A DNA stretch of 64,000 nucleotides from Apium graveolens (Eukaryota; Streptophyta; Magnoliopsida; Apiales; Apiaceae). Both the position numbers and the translations under genes were made by a program. Positions 47,936 to 59,230 of the stretch are shown one piece after another (within the stretch, counting starts at the first letter, position 1; every line of letters starts with the position of its first letter). The stretch lies in NCBI RefSeq assembly GCF_009905375.1, contig NW_027420646.1:36978-100977 (forward strand), read 5' to 3'. The notes beneath the pieces were generated by a model that did no database searches, had not been told where the DNA came from, and worked only from the letters and a program-made list of their open reading frames with translations.

Positions 47936-48740
47936 TGCAAATCCTTAACACATCCCTGCACCTTGAAAGGCTGTCATACCGGAACTCATGTAACTCAGCC
48001 ATAGCTTGATCACCATTAGCTTCAAATCCCTCAGCACCCAAAGGGAACACCAATTCATTCTGATTTGCAGCCTCAACCATATTCTCATTTGCATTCATTT
48101 TCATTCCCTCCTAAAAAAGGATCAACTATAGAAAAGGATCAACTACTTCATCAGCCATAGCAGCGGGTTCAACATCTCCTTGATATACTGCACTAAATCT
48201 CTGCCCGTAATGACCAAGACTCAATGTCATAGTGCCATATTCCTCCACTCTTCCAAATGGTTCTTCTATTATCACCATATCCTTCCAATGAATAGCACCG
48301 TACTCAGCCAAATAAGAAGTAAGCATATTATCTTCTGGATTAGTCAAGCGTACATCTGCCAAAAAATTATGATCTGCCTTCCTTTGATTAAGTTATTGGA
48401 AGATGAATTCATGTTGGGGAGGCCTGCCAACAACCAAGGAATTCATCCAATCCATGAAGGAATCAACTTCATACATCTCCAAGATTATTTTAGTATACTC
48501 CTCATTAAATGCTTCTTTCAATGCTTCTATGTATGCCTTAAACTCATTTTTCCTTCGATTTTCAAAACCCAAAGATCTCGTAATCATATGCAGAATAACA
48601 CCAAGACTGTTTTTAAACACCGCTTCTATGCCTGAAGGGTTACCATTGGGAAATGTTTGCTTAGAGAAGAAAAATGCCACATTACACTTAATCATCCCCA
48701 TCAGAGGCATCTTCCATTGAGCATTGACATTAACATTCTC
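47936..48740 (-). pseudogene. RNase H-like (RVT_3) domain remnant, with C-terminal extension
   Basis: A leftward frame starts within or before 48740 and reads GMIKCNVAFFFSKQ, SGIEAVFKNSLGVILHMITR and EFKAYIEALKEAFNEEY-TKIILE, the pattern of the RVT_3 RNase H-like domain common at the end of plant LINE-type polyproteins and in host-like copies. The first acidic residue of the usual CNVDA motif is replaced (CNVAF), and Glu-Met replaces the usual Glu-Ser/Thr-Asp, so catalysis is unlikely. One TAA at 48393-48395 interrupts the frame, which resumes with LNQRKADHNFLADV and continues to 48126. A shifted frame then carries acidic sequence to about 47936. Confidence 0.65.
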
Positions 48741-48979
48741 TTCTTCCAGGATGGATCCCTAACTGAAGAGTCTCTATTTGATGTCTAAGAATACCAAGGG
48801 TTAAAGTAAAGTAATTTACCTTCCTACTCAATACACCGACTAATTACCCTTCCTACTCAAACCCCGCCACTTCTATTACTACCGCTTCATATTTCCTTTA
48901 AAAAAACTTGTAAAAAAAGAAACTCTAAAAACTCAAATGGACCAACTATTGATCCACCATAAAATATCCTAAAAAATTA

Positions 48980-49168
48980 TTTTAAGGACAATCCCCAATA
49001 ATCTTTTTAGCCCAATCCACCAAAGCCGAATATAATCTTAACCCATCAAGTAACTTCCCACTGAATCCATAAATCTCTTGCTAAGGTACCCTTTCTTGCA
49101 TTTTTATCAGCTTGTTCATTAAAGTTCCTCCTAAAAAATTTAACCTATATCTGGCCAGATAACTCTGA
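48980..49168 (-). pseudogene. RNase H-like remnant 2, C-terminal part (split by Copia)
   Basis: Reading leftward from the Copia 5' LTR: ELSGQI, a stop, then VKFFRRNFNEQADKNARKGT, the familiar end of an RNase H-like domain (NxxADxLA-type motif). Its N-terminal part lies on the other side of the Copia at 53810-54070. The frame is broken by stops. Confidence 0.6.
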
Positions 49169-49494
49169 TGTTAGGTTTAATCTAAACTTAACTAGTTTAT
49201 TTAGCTGTTTTAGTATTTTGTTAATAATGGCATTTGTTAGCCACATTTTAGTAAGAGACTGAGTCTTACGTGGGTTCTTTTTCTTTAGGAGAGTCATATG
49301 GAGTTTGAAAGTGTTCAAGGGTAAACATTGTTGATTTATAGGAATCAGTTTTAGCTAGTTCTTTTACATATATTTCCATTTCCTGTAATTAGTTTTTAGA
49401 GCTGTGATAATAACATATTTGAGTTTGCTTTTCTCCAGTTTCAAAGTGCAAACAGGTGTGTGTGTATTGCTTGTATCAGGTCTGAAACTTTACA
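49169..49494 (+). repeat. 5' LTR of the Copia at 49.2 kb
   Basis: Starts TGTTAGGTTTAATCTAAACT, ends GAAACTTTACA. Pairs with 53483-53809. Confidence 0.93.
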
Positions 49495-49497
49495 TTC

Positions 49498-49509
49498 TGG
49501 TATCAGAGC
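49498..49509 (+). promoter_or_regulatory. Primer binding site for tRNA-iMet
   Basis: TGGTATCAGAGC lies three bases after the 5' LTR end. This is the canonical plant retrotransposon site that pairs with the 3' end of initiator methionine tRNA to prime minus-strand DNA synthesis. Confidence 0.93.
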
Positions 49510-49549
49510 CTGGTTGTGTATGCCAAAGTATATGCCTAAACTGGGAACT

Positions 49550-52500
49550 ATGGACGCGTCAAAGTCGAAGTAGGGATCACTAGGGCTCAATTATCCTATG
49601 CTGTCAAAGAATAACTATATAACATGGTCATTAAAAATGAAAGTTAATATGGAGGCACAAGGCATGTGGGAGGCAATTGAGTCTGATGGTAAGAAGTCAC
49701 AGGTTGTGGTTCGTACAGACAAAATGACGTTGGAAATCATTTACCAGAGTATTCCAGAAGATATTTTACTGTCCGTAGCAGAGAAGAAGTCATCAAAGGA
49801 GGCTTCAGGAGGCCATAAAAATCATGTATGTAGGGGTTGATAGAGTGAAGAAGGCGAAGGTGCAGACTTTGAAAGACGAACTGGAGTCTCTAACCATGAA
49901 AGAAACCGAGCATATTAACGATTTCTATATGAGCTTGTGTGGTATCGTAACAAACATACGTGTTTTGGGTGAAACAATGGAGGAATCATATGTTGTTAAG
50001 AAACTTCTCAGGGCAGTGCCAACCAAGTATCTTCAAATTGCCTATTCAATAAAACAATTTGAAAATCTTGAAGAAATGAAAGTTGAAGAAATCTTGGGAT
50101 GACTCAAAGCACATTAAGAACGGATTCGTGGGCCTACGGAGACCTCGAGCAGTCAGCTGTTATTGACAGAGGAGGAGTGGTAAAAAAGGAAGCTCATAAT
50201 GGACAACTGTTGCTTACTAGGGAGGAGTGGCTGAAGAAAATGTCACAAAATCAAAAAGGTAAGCAGGATGTTGAATCTAGAAACAAGGATGAAAACCGAG
50301 GATATCGAGACAAGAGCAAGGTGAGATGCTTCAATTGTAGTATCTTGGGACATTATGCTTCTGAATATCGTAAACCAAAATAAGAGAAGGAATAAAGATA
50401 AGAGGCAAATTTGGCTCAAATTGAAGATGATGAACCCGCCTTGCTTTTAACGGAGTGTGATGAAAATAAGAGAAAATGTTCTTGTTAGATTTGGTGATGG
50501 ATCTACTGTCATAATAAAGGGAAAAGGTTCAGTGGTCTTGAGTTGTCAAACTGGTGAGGAACACGTGTTGAGTGAGGTATATTTTATTCCATCTCTTTGC
50601 AACAATATTATTAGTTTGGGTCAACTAGTAGAAGAAGGTTGCAAACTGGTACTTCATGGAGATTTGATGTGGGTCAACGACAAAGATGGAAGATTATTGA
50701 TAAAAGTTAAACGTTCAAGAAACTGATTGTACAAATTAATCATTGAAAGAAGCAAGCCTGCATGTCTGATGTCAAAGGCAGAAGAGGACTCTTGGTTGTG
50801 GCATTGTAGGCTCGGACAGGTGAACTTCCAAGCTATGAACCTTATGTCTAACAAAGAGATGGCTCGAGGCTTACCGAAATTTGTTCAACCAAACGAAATC
50901 TGCAGAGGGTGTTTAATGTCAAAGCAAGTAAGGTCATCATTTCCTCAATGAACTTCTTTTAATGCCTCGAAAATTCTGGACCTTGTGAACGGAGACATCT
51001 GTGGTCCTATATCTCCTTCAACACCTGGTGGAAAGAGGTACTTTCTTTTGTTGGTAGACGATTATAGTAGACTAATGTGGGTGTATTTTTAAGTAAAAAA
51101 GATGAGGCATTCGAGTACTTTAAGAAATTCAGAGCGTTGGTGGAAGATCGACCTGAACGAAGGATCAATGTGTTCAGAACAGACCGAGGGGGGAGTTCTG
51201 TTCGAGTAAATTTACTGAATATTGTGAGAATGCTGTAATTCAACAACATTATACAGCGCCGTACACTCCACAACAGAATGGCGTGGTTGAGAGGAGAAAT
51301 AGGACGGTTGTAGCAATGGCAAAAAGCTTCCTAAATGAGAAAAACATGCCACAAAAGTTCTGGGCAGAAACAGTAAGACACTTAATTTATGTGCTGAATC
51401 GGTTACCAACTAAGGTTGTTATTGGGAAGACGCCATACGAATCATGGTCAGGTAAGATTCCCAATCTCGAATATTTAAAGATTTTTGGTTGCATTGCGCA
51501 TGTGAAAATTCCTAGTGTCAAATAACTAAATTGGATGACAAAAGTAAAGTTTTGGTATATTTGGGAAAGAAGTCCGGTACAAAGGGCTGCAGGCTGTATG
51601 ATCCTAAAACTAATTCTCTCCAATTTAGTCGATATATTGTCATTGAAGAAAACAAAAGCTGGTCATGGGAACAGGGCTTCGAGGATAACAATTCTCAAAG
51701 TTCATTTATCATAGTAAACAAAAAAAATGGCTGAAGAAGCAGATGGTGAAATAATAGATTCTGCATGTGACTTTTTTGATATTGCTACACTAATACAAAG
51801 TCGTGTGCGTGACACCAGTCAAACATCTGATGAAGAAAGTGACCCCAGGCGTTATAAATAACTTTCTGATGTTTACAATAATACTGAAGATGTGGAATTA
51901 CATGATGAGTTAATGCTGATGGGGATAGAGGAACCTGTATGCTACAGTCAAGCAATAAAAGAAAAATCGTGGGAAAAGGGAATGACAGTCGAAATCGAAG
52001 CCATAAAGAAGAACGAGACTTAGAACTTGGTCGAGTTACCAGCTGGGCACAAACCCACTAGATTGAAATGGGTGTATAAAATAAAAAGGGATACAGAAGG
52101 GAGGATATTAAAGTACAAAGCGCGGCTTATAGCAAAAGGGTATGTTCAAAAACACGGTGTGGATTATGAGGAGGTCTTTGCTCCAACTAGGTTGGAAATA
52201 GTCTGATTACTCCTTGCAGTTGTTGCTAAAAATAGCTGGGAAGTGCATCACCTTGATGTAAAGTCGGTATTTTTAAATGGTGAGTTAAGTGAGGATGTTT
52301 ATGTGTGTCAGCCAGAAGGGTTTGTGGTGAAGGGAAAGGATAATCTTGTATATAAACTAGCAAAGGCCTTGTACGAATTAAAAGAGGACCCACGGGCCTG
52401 GTATGCAAAACTTAACTGGTGCTTGAAGAATTTGGGTTTTATCAAATATCCTTACGAACCAGCTGTGTACACTAAACGAGTAGGGAATGAAGTCTTGCTG

Positions 52501-53461
52501 GTGGGAGTTTACGTTGATGATTTACTAGTCACAGGGACTAGTGTTGAAAACATTGATTTTTTTAAGAAGCAGATGATAGAAAATTTTGAAATGAGTGATC
52601 TCGGAAAGCTCCCTCACTATCTGGGAATAGAAGTGAAGCAAAGTGTTGATGGCATCAAGTTGAAGCAGAGCGCATATGCAAAGAAAGTACTACTGAAGGT
52701 TGGTTTGCTTGAATGCAATCCAGTGAAGTATCCAATCGAAGAAAAATAGAAGATGCATAAAGATGAAATCGGGAATCCTGTAGATCCAACTCAGTTTAAA
52801 AGCATTATGGGGATCTTCGATATTTAGTTCATACTCGTCCTGACATAGCATTTGCTGTAGGGATTGTAAGTCGCTATATGGAGAGGCCCACGGAACTTCA
52901 CTACAGTGCGGTGAAACGTATTTTACGCTATGTAAAAGACACTTTGGATTATGGTCTGCCCTATGCAAGAGGAACAGGTAATTACATATTATCGGGGTTT
53001 TCTGACAGTGATTTGGTAGGAAATAATAAAGATAGGAAGAGCACAGGAGGTATGGTGTTCCATCTAAATGACAACTTAATAACTTGGGTCTCTCATAAGC
53101 AGAGGTGTGTTGCTCTTTCTTCTTGCGAAGATGAATTCATGGCTGCTACTGCAGCAGCATGTCAGGGTGTATGGTTGCAGAAAATGCCGAGTCAAATCGT
53201 CAATATCAAGCAAGGTCCTGTGATAATGTATGTGGATAATAAGTCAGCCATAGACTTGGCAAAGAATCCAACTTTCATGGTCGAAGCAAGCATATAGACA
53301 TTCGCTATAACTTTATTAGAGAATTTGTTGAGAGAGGAGAAATCGAACTCAAATATGTTAGCACTAATGAACAAAAGGCAGATGTTTTGACAAAGGCCCT
53401 GGGAGCAGTCAAGTTCGAGCGTATGCGTGATTTACTTGGGATGAAGAAGTTGTTTGCATAA
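49550..53461 (+). pseudogene. Copia gag-pol pseudogene
   Basis: An ATG at 49550 is followed by TAG seven codons later (49571-49573); the frame continues with LNYPMLSKNNYITWSLKMK, a Copia gag start. A frameshift near 49805 and stops follow. The zinc knuckle is CFNCSILGHYASEY (last Cys changed to Tyr). The protease active-site segment is absent: LLLTEC at about 50455 passes almost directly to NVLVRFGDGSTV, which normally lies after it. Integrase shows WHCRLGQVNF (second His of HHCC is Gln), CRGCLMSKQ and NGVVERRNRTV. Reverse transcriptase (52243-52749) keeps HLDVKSVFLNG and YVDDLLVTG. RNase H (52878-53297) keeps KSTGGMVF, ALSSCEDEFMAA and VDNKSAI. The end is near 53461. It is non-functional but every domain except the protease core is recognisable. 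Confidence 0.95.
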
Positions 53462-53482
53462 GTTTAGATTAAGGGAGTGTTT

Positions 53483-53809
53483 TGTCGGGTTTAATCTAAA
53501 CTTAACTAGTTTATTTAGCTGTTTTAGTATTTTGTTAATAATGGCATTTGTTAGCCATGTTTTAGTAAGAGACTGAGTCTTACGTGGGTTCATTTTCTTT
53601 TGGAGAGTCATGGGGAGTTTATAAGTGTTCAAGGGTGAACGTTGCTGATTTGTAGGAATCAGTTTTTAGCTAGTTCATTTTTATATATTTCCATTTCCTG
53701 TAATCAGTTTTTAGAGATGTGATAATAACATATTAGAGTTTGCTTTTCTCCAATTTCAAAGTGTGAACAGGTGTGTGTGTATTGCTTGTATCAGGTCTGA
53801 AACTTTACA
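53483..53809 (+). repeat. 3' LTR of the Copia at 49.2 kb
   Basis: Starts TGTCGGGTTTAATCTAAACT, ends GAAACTTTACA. Pairs with 49169-49494. Confidence 0.93.
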
Positions 53810-54070
53810 TCTACAAACAAATTATCAACCATTGCATGCTGACTAACTGCCTTTACTAATTCCTTGCTATCTGTCAATACTTGAATACCATCATTTTTCC
53901 ATTTACTGTTTGATAACAATTTCACCACATTTTAAGAGATTGTAACTCTTCCTCAAAGGCAATTGTTACTTTTGTTTGACCTGCAAATTAAAGTAATATT
54001 TCCCCATTCTTCCTGATATCCTACAACCACCTTACCTAACTTCATTTTCCAGATCCCATCAATAAAGCTA
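53810..54070 (-). pseudogene. RNase H-like remnant 2, N-terminal part (split by Copia)
   Basis: Reading leftward from about 54070: FIDGIWKMKLGKVVVGYQEE, then LICRSNKSNN, stops, then IQVLTDSKELVKAVSQH up to the Copia LTR. FIDG and TDSKELVKA are the first and second acidic segments of RNase H-like folds, the first normally FxDGS/A. Together with 48980-49168 it makes most of one RNase H-like domain. Whether this belongs to a LINE or to an expressed host-like gene cannot be told. Confidence 0.6.
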
Positions 54071-54147
54071 CTAAAGAACTGTTAACGGATTCTAATAGCT
54101 GCCTCCATTTCATATGTTGACTTGCAGTTACAACTCCTGTAGGGTTA

Positions 54148-54690
54148 CACTACGCCATAAACAGCCTACGGTAACAAAAAAATGTTATAATAGGATGGCC
54201 TAAATGTTACCCCAGACCATTTTTTGGCTAAGATAACATAAGCTGAAGGTTAGCTAAGTGGGGGTACCTAAGGTAACTTATTTTTTTCTAGTGTAATATG
54301 ACATTTTATGTTATCTTAGAGTCCTATTGTAACATAATACAGGACTACTGCAATATTAACATATGTTACCTTAGGTGTTCTAATTTTTTAAAAGAGTGAG
54401 ACCAGTGGGGCCGCACATCTAACACGTCAGCATGTTGATGTGGCAAGTGTGGCCCCCACAGAAAGCCCCACAGTGCTGAGTTATCTTGATGACGTGGAAT
54501 GTGGGTCCCCCTGGTTGCATGAAAGTTGACCTTTTAGGTGACGGGGCATGCTGACATGGTAAGTGGGCCCATAGGACCTAATGTAACACTTTGAAAAACT
54601 GTTGTAACATTTTAACTTGCCTACAGAAACTTTTTAACATACTATAGTAACAGTTTAGGAGGCTATTGGCATGACAAAACAAACCAAACT
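54148..54690. repeat. Terminal and subterminal repeats of CACTA E (left end)
   Basis: The motif TGTTAC(C)TTAGG, or parts of it (GTAACA, TGTTAC, TAAGGTAAC), occurs about ten times in both orientations from 54168 to 54650. It differs from the motifs of elements A to D. Confidence 0.8.
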
Positions 54691-56039
54691 TTAGACATAT
54701 CCATTGAACAAGTGAAATCAAACCATCTTATTCCATCTATCCGAAGCAAGCTATATTCCATATTGATCTTACAACTGCCTACCAGTACATAACAAATTAA
54801 AAAGTACCTATTCAATCGCTTTTAAACTTGGAGCAAGCTAACCAAATTAAATACATCTTGATTTAAATTTTATTATCAGGTGAAAGAGATTTACTCTAAA
54901 GACATGATATTCAGAAAATCACCATATTATCAAACCGGGGAGAAGCTTGATATGTGGTTTTTTCTGATTATATATATCGGGTTCAATATTTTGAACTACA
55001 TAATAAAATAGACTTTTTAACTTAGATTTTTATTTGTAATTTCACATAATTTCGATAATTTTCCCTATAATAATTAGGAGTTAGGAAAAAATAATGCTAC
55101 TAAATAAGTTAATAGAATTCAGGCTTCAATCTTGGTATATAATGCGCAAAAGAGTTACCCCATGTGAACTAACCAGATGAGTATAAAAGTAAAATAGAAT
55201 GACAACGATTTAAATTAAAATACGTATCTAGAAACAGACCTAATACATCACGTTGATCGGTTAATATGAGCTACAAGTGATCCATTTAAGTTTTGTGTTG
55301 TAACTAATACTTACAAATTTGATTTTGAAAATTGATAATCAAGTAAAATTTTTTTACATAAAATAATATCATACCATCTTATTCCGATGATGTGCAAAAC
55401 CTTTTGGACCAAGAGTGTGAGTGTCAATATATGATTTACGGCTTTCTGTATTTTTCTTTGCTCTCTCCTAGAAAAATTTGAAAAGTTAAATTTTGTTTTG
55501 ATTCTGAATAGCCTAAATGTGTAAAATCACAATTATACTTGAACACTCTCATTATTCCAATATTCCAAGAGAATTTTGAATGTCTGGAGAGGAATGTCAT
55601 ATGTTCTATTTGCCAAATTTCATTTCATCATTTTCGTATGCTGTATAATGACCCGCCTTTGTTCGACTCTTGTACGTCTTCGAGGATCAATAAATTGTCT
55701 CGATCGTCCAATTTTCCAACTCATCGGGAATTATATATCGGGCCTTGCAAAAATTAAGAAAAAATGATAAATAAAACACAAATACTTAATCAGTTTTATT
55801 ATCCACACCTCTCTTTCTGAAAATAATTATAATTAGAATGAGGAGAATTCAAAACATAGTACATAAATTTATGTACAGTATGAAATTTTTTTAAAATTTG
55901 AATTTGTTATTTGATAAAGGTTTGGCGCTTTGATTTTATCAAGAAGAGTTTACCCACAACCCTATCTGATTCAATTTTCAATAAATTACTAAATTTTAAT
56001 GAATGTCCCTAACTAAAAGTGCTCTAAATTATGAAATAT
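54691..56039. other. CACTA E interior, probably the decayed 3' part of the Transposase_24-like gene
   Basis: A+T-rich. Rightward ORFs at 55539-55767 are overlapping frames of one stretch with no known domain. No exon could be supported here, though downstream exons of the leftward gene would be expected. Confidence 0.35.
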
Positions 56040-57263
56040 AAAATCCACAAAAAATACCTTAACATAGTTTCACATAGTCATCCTCAAGTTCTTTGGAACA
56101 TGGCGCCAAGTAACATAAGTCAGCAGCACACATCATTTAGCAATTTTTCCAAGGAAGCAGCCTAATTCTGACAATACTTTGTCATTTTCTGCAATGGGCT
56201 AGAAAGCGTCATTCATCCCGATGACTACTCTCTTGTCAAAATTTCTCGTATGAACTTTGTCCATCCTAGTTTTTCCTCTCATCCTATGAGGATCCGGAAC
56301 TGCAAGTTTTTGGGAATGTTAAAGTTTTCTACTTGGAAACAATAAAAATTGGCAAATAAAACAATCAGAAAGTATAAGGAAATATCATGCAGACATGGCA
56401 ACAAATTAAAACTTAAAAACAAAAAAAATAAAAGAAAATATCAGGTAGGCATGGCAAAAAATTAAAATTTAAAATCAAGAAACTATAAGGAAAATGTAAA
56501 CCTAACCTTCGATATCGCCTTCCACATTGTCTTCTTCAATATCAGGCAAGATATTTTCCTCGACAACTATCTTACTTGTACTTGCTGCTTTTTCTTGTTC
56601 AACCTTTTCCTTTTCTAATTTTTCTTTTTGGCGTTTCCTCGTTGGCCTCCAAGCATCCATTGAACCGTGTCCATCATCTGTTTGTGGTAACACAACTAAC
56701 AGAGGTGGAGATATTACAGGTTCTACCAGCATCCTGTCCCGGATTATAATTCTCACTTCCATTTTGATCCTTCTCATTTCCGTTACTTTTCGGTAAATTC
56801 TTTTGTGTCAATCCAGCTAACAACGACGACAACCTTAGAGCGTAAAGAACTTCATTTTTAAGCTTGAATCTGATTGCCCTTTATCTTTCAGACTCTGTTA
56901 ACGGTGGTGGAGGCGGTAGGATATTCGTCCCGCTGTGTAGATAAATATTATGTCCAATTATAGTACGAATGTAATATTGAACATGAATATTAAAAAATTT
57001 ACAAGTTTGTCATATTTTAAATATTGGACTGGAAATTACATATCTAACCTGAACCTCATTTTCTCCCATTATTTCAGCATTATGTGGTCTACTCTGCAAT
57101 TCCAATTCCTCTTGGCAGGCGTAAGTTTATAAGTCAGAGGTTTATCACTGCATTTTTCCAATTTATTCAATCGTGGCGACTTTCGAGTACCTTCATGGGG
57201 AAAGGTCTCTGAAACCAAATTCCCCACTCTTTTATTTTTCTGTTGTTGCAGCTGATGAGCCAT
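56040..57263 (-). pseudogene. Transposase_24-type (TNPA-like) gene of CACTA E, decayed
   Basis: An ATG at 57263 opens a basic Gln/Lys-rich N-terminus with EGTRKSPRLNKLEK. A second charged block lies at 56502-56777 (a Lys/Glu repeat around EKLEKEKVEQEKAA, likely coiled coil, and acidic DIEEDNVEGD). After an intron, about 56300-56050 reads RMRGKTRMDKVHTRNFDKR and then a decayed NDxxxPI and LGCFLGKIA, the Transposase_24 N-terminal signature. Stops interrupt the last part. Exon joins were not worked out. Confidence 0.7.
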
Positions 57264-57445
57264 TGTGAATTGGTGGTTAGTGGGTTTTTTAGCTACAAAA
57301 ATACAAGGGTAGTTACATAACAGTTTAAAGTAAAATAGTGTAGGCAAGGCAAAAGTTAATGTTGTATGATTTTTATGCAAGAAGTTAAATTTATGATCAA
57401 TGTACCTACAACAAAATTTGGTATGGGCCTCATGACCACATGCGG

Positions 57446-57769
57446 CTATATTTTTTTGATTGAGTGTACACCCATTTCAATGACATTATCGATGTAAAAA
57501 TCAATAAACTTCTCGTTGTTAGTTTGTTTAACTAGTCGAGTGAACTCCAAATCACTCATCAGCAACTTCCAATCACCCAAATTCTTTGCGCTTACATAAA
57601 TTCCTCCAATTTTCGTATATTCAAGGTCAACTTTCACATGCTCCATGAGTATTGTATGCGAAAAATTTTCAGTGTCGACTGCATATACAGTCGTCTCTGT
57701 CCCGCCAGCATAGCCTGTACTCTGGAATTCACCTTGATGGTGGAATCTGAGATGAATGACATTTTGCAT
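57446..57769 (-). CDS. PB1-like domain ORF
   Basis: 107 codons without interruption. The start IHLRFHHQGEFQ, the Tyr-x-Gly-Gly and the later Asp-Trp-Lys and Phe-Ile-Asp-Phe-Tyr segments resemble the PB1-like domain at the N-terminus of some plant MULE and other transposase proteins (a small ubiquitin-like fold thought to mediate protein contacts). It lies between the transposase remnant and the Transposase_24-like ATG of CACTA E. It could be the first exon of that gene or an inserted piece. A TTATAG acceptor-like sequence precedes it. The family call rests on pattern memory only. Confidence 0.5.
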   Translation of the reverse strand: MQNVIHLRFHHQGEFQSTGYAGGTETTVYAVDTENFSHTILMEHVKVDLEYTKIGGIYVSAKNLGDWKLLMSDLEFTRLVKQTNNEKFIDFYIDNVIEMGVHSIKKI

Positions 57770-58071
57770 TCTATAAAATCATTAGAAAATGTAAATTACA
57801 TTAGTTTAAAAACACTTTGTGCCTACAGATAATATGAAAAGTAGTACGTACATGTCAATAATAAAATTAACGAAAAAAATAGTTCAATTAATATAATTGA
57901 AATTGAAATTAACATAGTGCAAAAGTTAAACGGTTCATGCAAATATAAATGCAATGGAAAGTAATATAAATTATATAAAGAACAGATTATACTAACATTG
58001 ACAATTTTTTAAAGGTTCAATGATTACAGTCAATAAATGAACTATTACCATAAATATATTGATTTAGAAAA

Positions 58072-59220
58072 TCATGCATGTTCTTCGACTAAGTTAGTCT
58101 CAATTAGGACTTGTCGCATCGGAACATCATCCCTAGCCCAACTACCCTCGTTGTACTGATCTTCAATTTCTGTATACAGGGGTGCATCATTTAAAAGTGC
58201 TTCATGTTGACCTTTCTTTTCATTTTTATCTTCAACATCACACCAGTCCCTAGGCAGCTTATTGACGACATTATACATCATCTTTTCAACTGGATCTTCT
58301 ACATAGAATACTTGCTGTAGTTGTGAAGCTAATACGTATGGGTCAGATTTCTGGCATAATCGATTAAAATTCACCCGAGTCAGTCCATAAAGATCCTTTT
58401 CTTCTTGGTACCAACAACACTTAAATAACACTACAACTAATTCACCCCAATAATCAAGTTCTACTATCTCTTCAATTGATCCATAGTAACTGACTTCGCT
58501 GACTTTTGGGTTATCATCCTTCGATCTTGCAAAATTAGTTGTTAGAGCCGTCAAGAAAACACCACTATTTTTTGGTGTGCATCTAGCATCCCTGTTCTCC
58601 GTGTTGTATCTATACCCGTTGATCACATATCCTCCGTACTTCTTAGCTAAAGGATTAGGTCCCATTGCAAGGACTTCTAGTTCCTTCAAAATATTCCCTC
58701 GTTTGCCAACCTCTCCCTTAATCCACTTCCAAAATTCTTCGTTGTGTTCCCTAGCCTTTTTATATCTTCGATTTTTTGCTTGAGTTATAACCAAAGCTTC
58801 GTGTTTTCTACAAAAAATAGATAGTTTAAATTTCTAGAAAAAACGAGTAATTATATAATTAAACTAAGTTAGGACTGGAATTAAAACTTACGCAATTAAC
58901 TCGTCCACATCTTTGTTTCCTGAGTTGAAGAGAATATAATGATGCATTCTCATCGAGTGAGATACTTTTAAATGTACAAATTTTCCATTTTTATTTCTTC
59001 TTGTACTGTATTCCATCTTATCTGGATAACTTTCAATTTTTCGAGACTTGGTCATATCCAATCCGATATTTCCACCCAGAATCTTGAACAAAATGTTTGG
59101 CATTCTTCTACAAGGTACCCCTCAGCCGTAGAACCGCTGGTTTACTCCTGTTTCACACATAATTTTTTAATTTGCTTAAATAGCCCTCAATTGGACACAT
59201 GGAAACAAGGCATAAACTTC
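58072..59220 (-). pseudogene. CACTA transposase C-terminal remnant (DUF4218 end, DUF4216)
   Basis: From about 59220 leftward a broken DUF4218 tail is readable (GLFKQIKKLCVKQE, then GSTAEGYLVEECQTFCSRF), with a frameshift to the exon 58892-59103. An intron 58808-58891 (GTAAGT ... TTTGTAG) splits an Ala codon and leads into exon 58072-58807. That exon holds DUF4216: EFWKWIKGEV, GYRYNTENRDARCTPKNSGV, ELDYWGELVVVLFKCCW and VLASQLQQVFYVEDP. The TNP2 catalytic part is missing. The DUF4216 exon itself is open to its natural stop. Confidence 0.9.
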
Positions 59221-59230
59221 AATATAAGAT

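Larger units (their letters stand above)
49169..53809 (+). mobile_element. Complete but dead Copia LTR retrotransposon, 4.64 kb
   Basis: The 5' LTR is 49169-49494 and the 3' LTR 53483-53809, both TG...CA and about 326 bp. By eye they differ at roughly 24 positions (about 7%), so the insertion is old. The primer binding site TGGTATCAGAGC (49498-49509) is complementary to initiator tRNA-Met, and a purine tract AAGGGAG lies before the 3' LTR. Flanks are TCTGA and TCTAC, an imperfect 5-bp target duplication. It is inserted in an RNase H-like coding remnant. Lineage is not assigned. Confidence 0.95.
54148..59230 (-). mobile_element. CACTA element E, right end truncated
   Basis: The left terminus is CACTACGCCATAAACAGCC at 54148, preceded by TTA, followed by a subterminal field. 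Leftward genes typical of CACTA elements follow: a Transposase_24-like gene (56040-57263), a PB1-like ORF (57446-57769) and the C-terminal half of the transposase (58072-59220). The transposase stops abruptly within DUF4218 at about 59225, and no matching GGCGTAGTG end was found to the right, so the promoter end and the TNP2 core are lost. Confidence 0.8.

Noticed and set aside
48180..48635. 151-codon rightward ORF
   Set aside because: Opposite-strand shadow of the RNase H-like remnant, which has the better protein pattern.
49164..53814. Clean 5-bp target duplication for the Copia
   Set aside because: Flanks are TCTGA and TCTAC; only the first three bases agree, so I call it imperfect.
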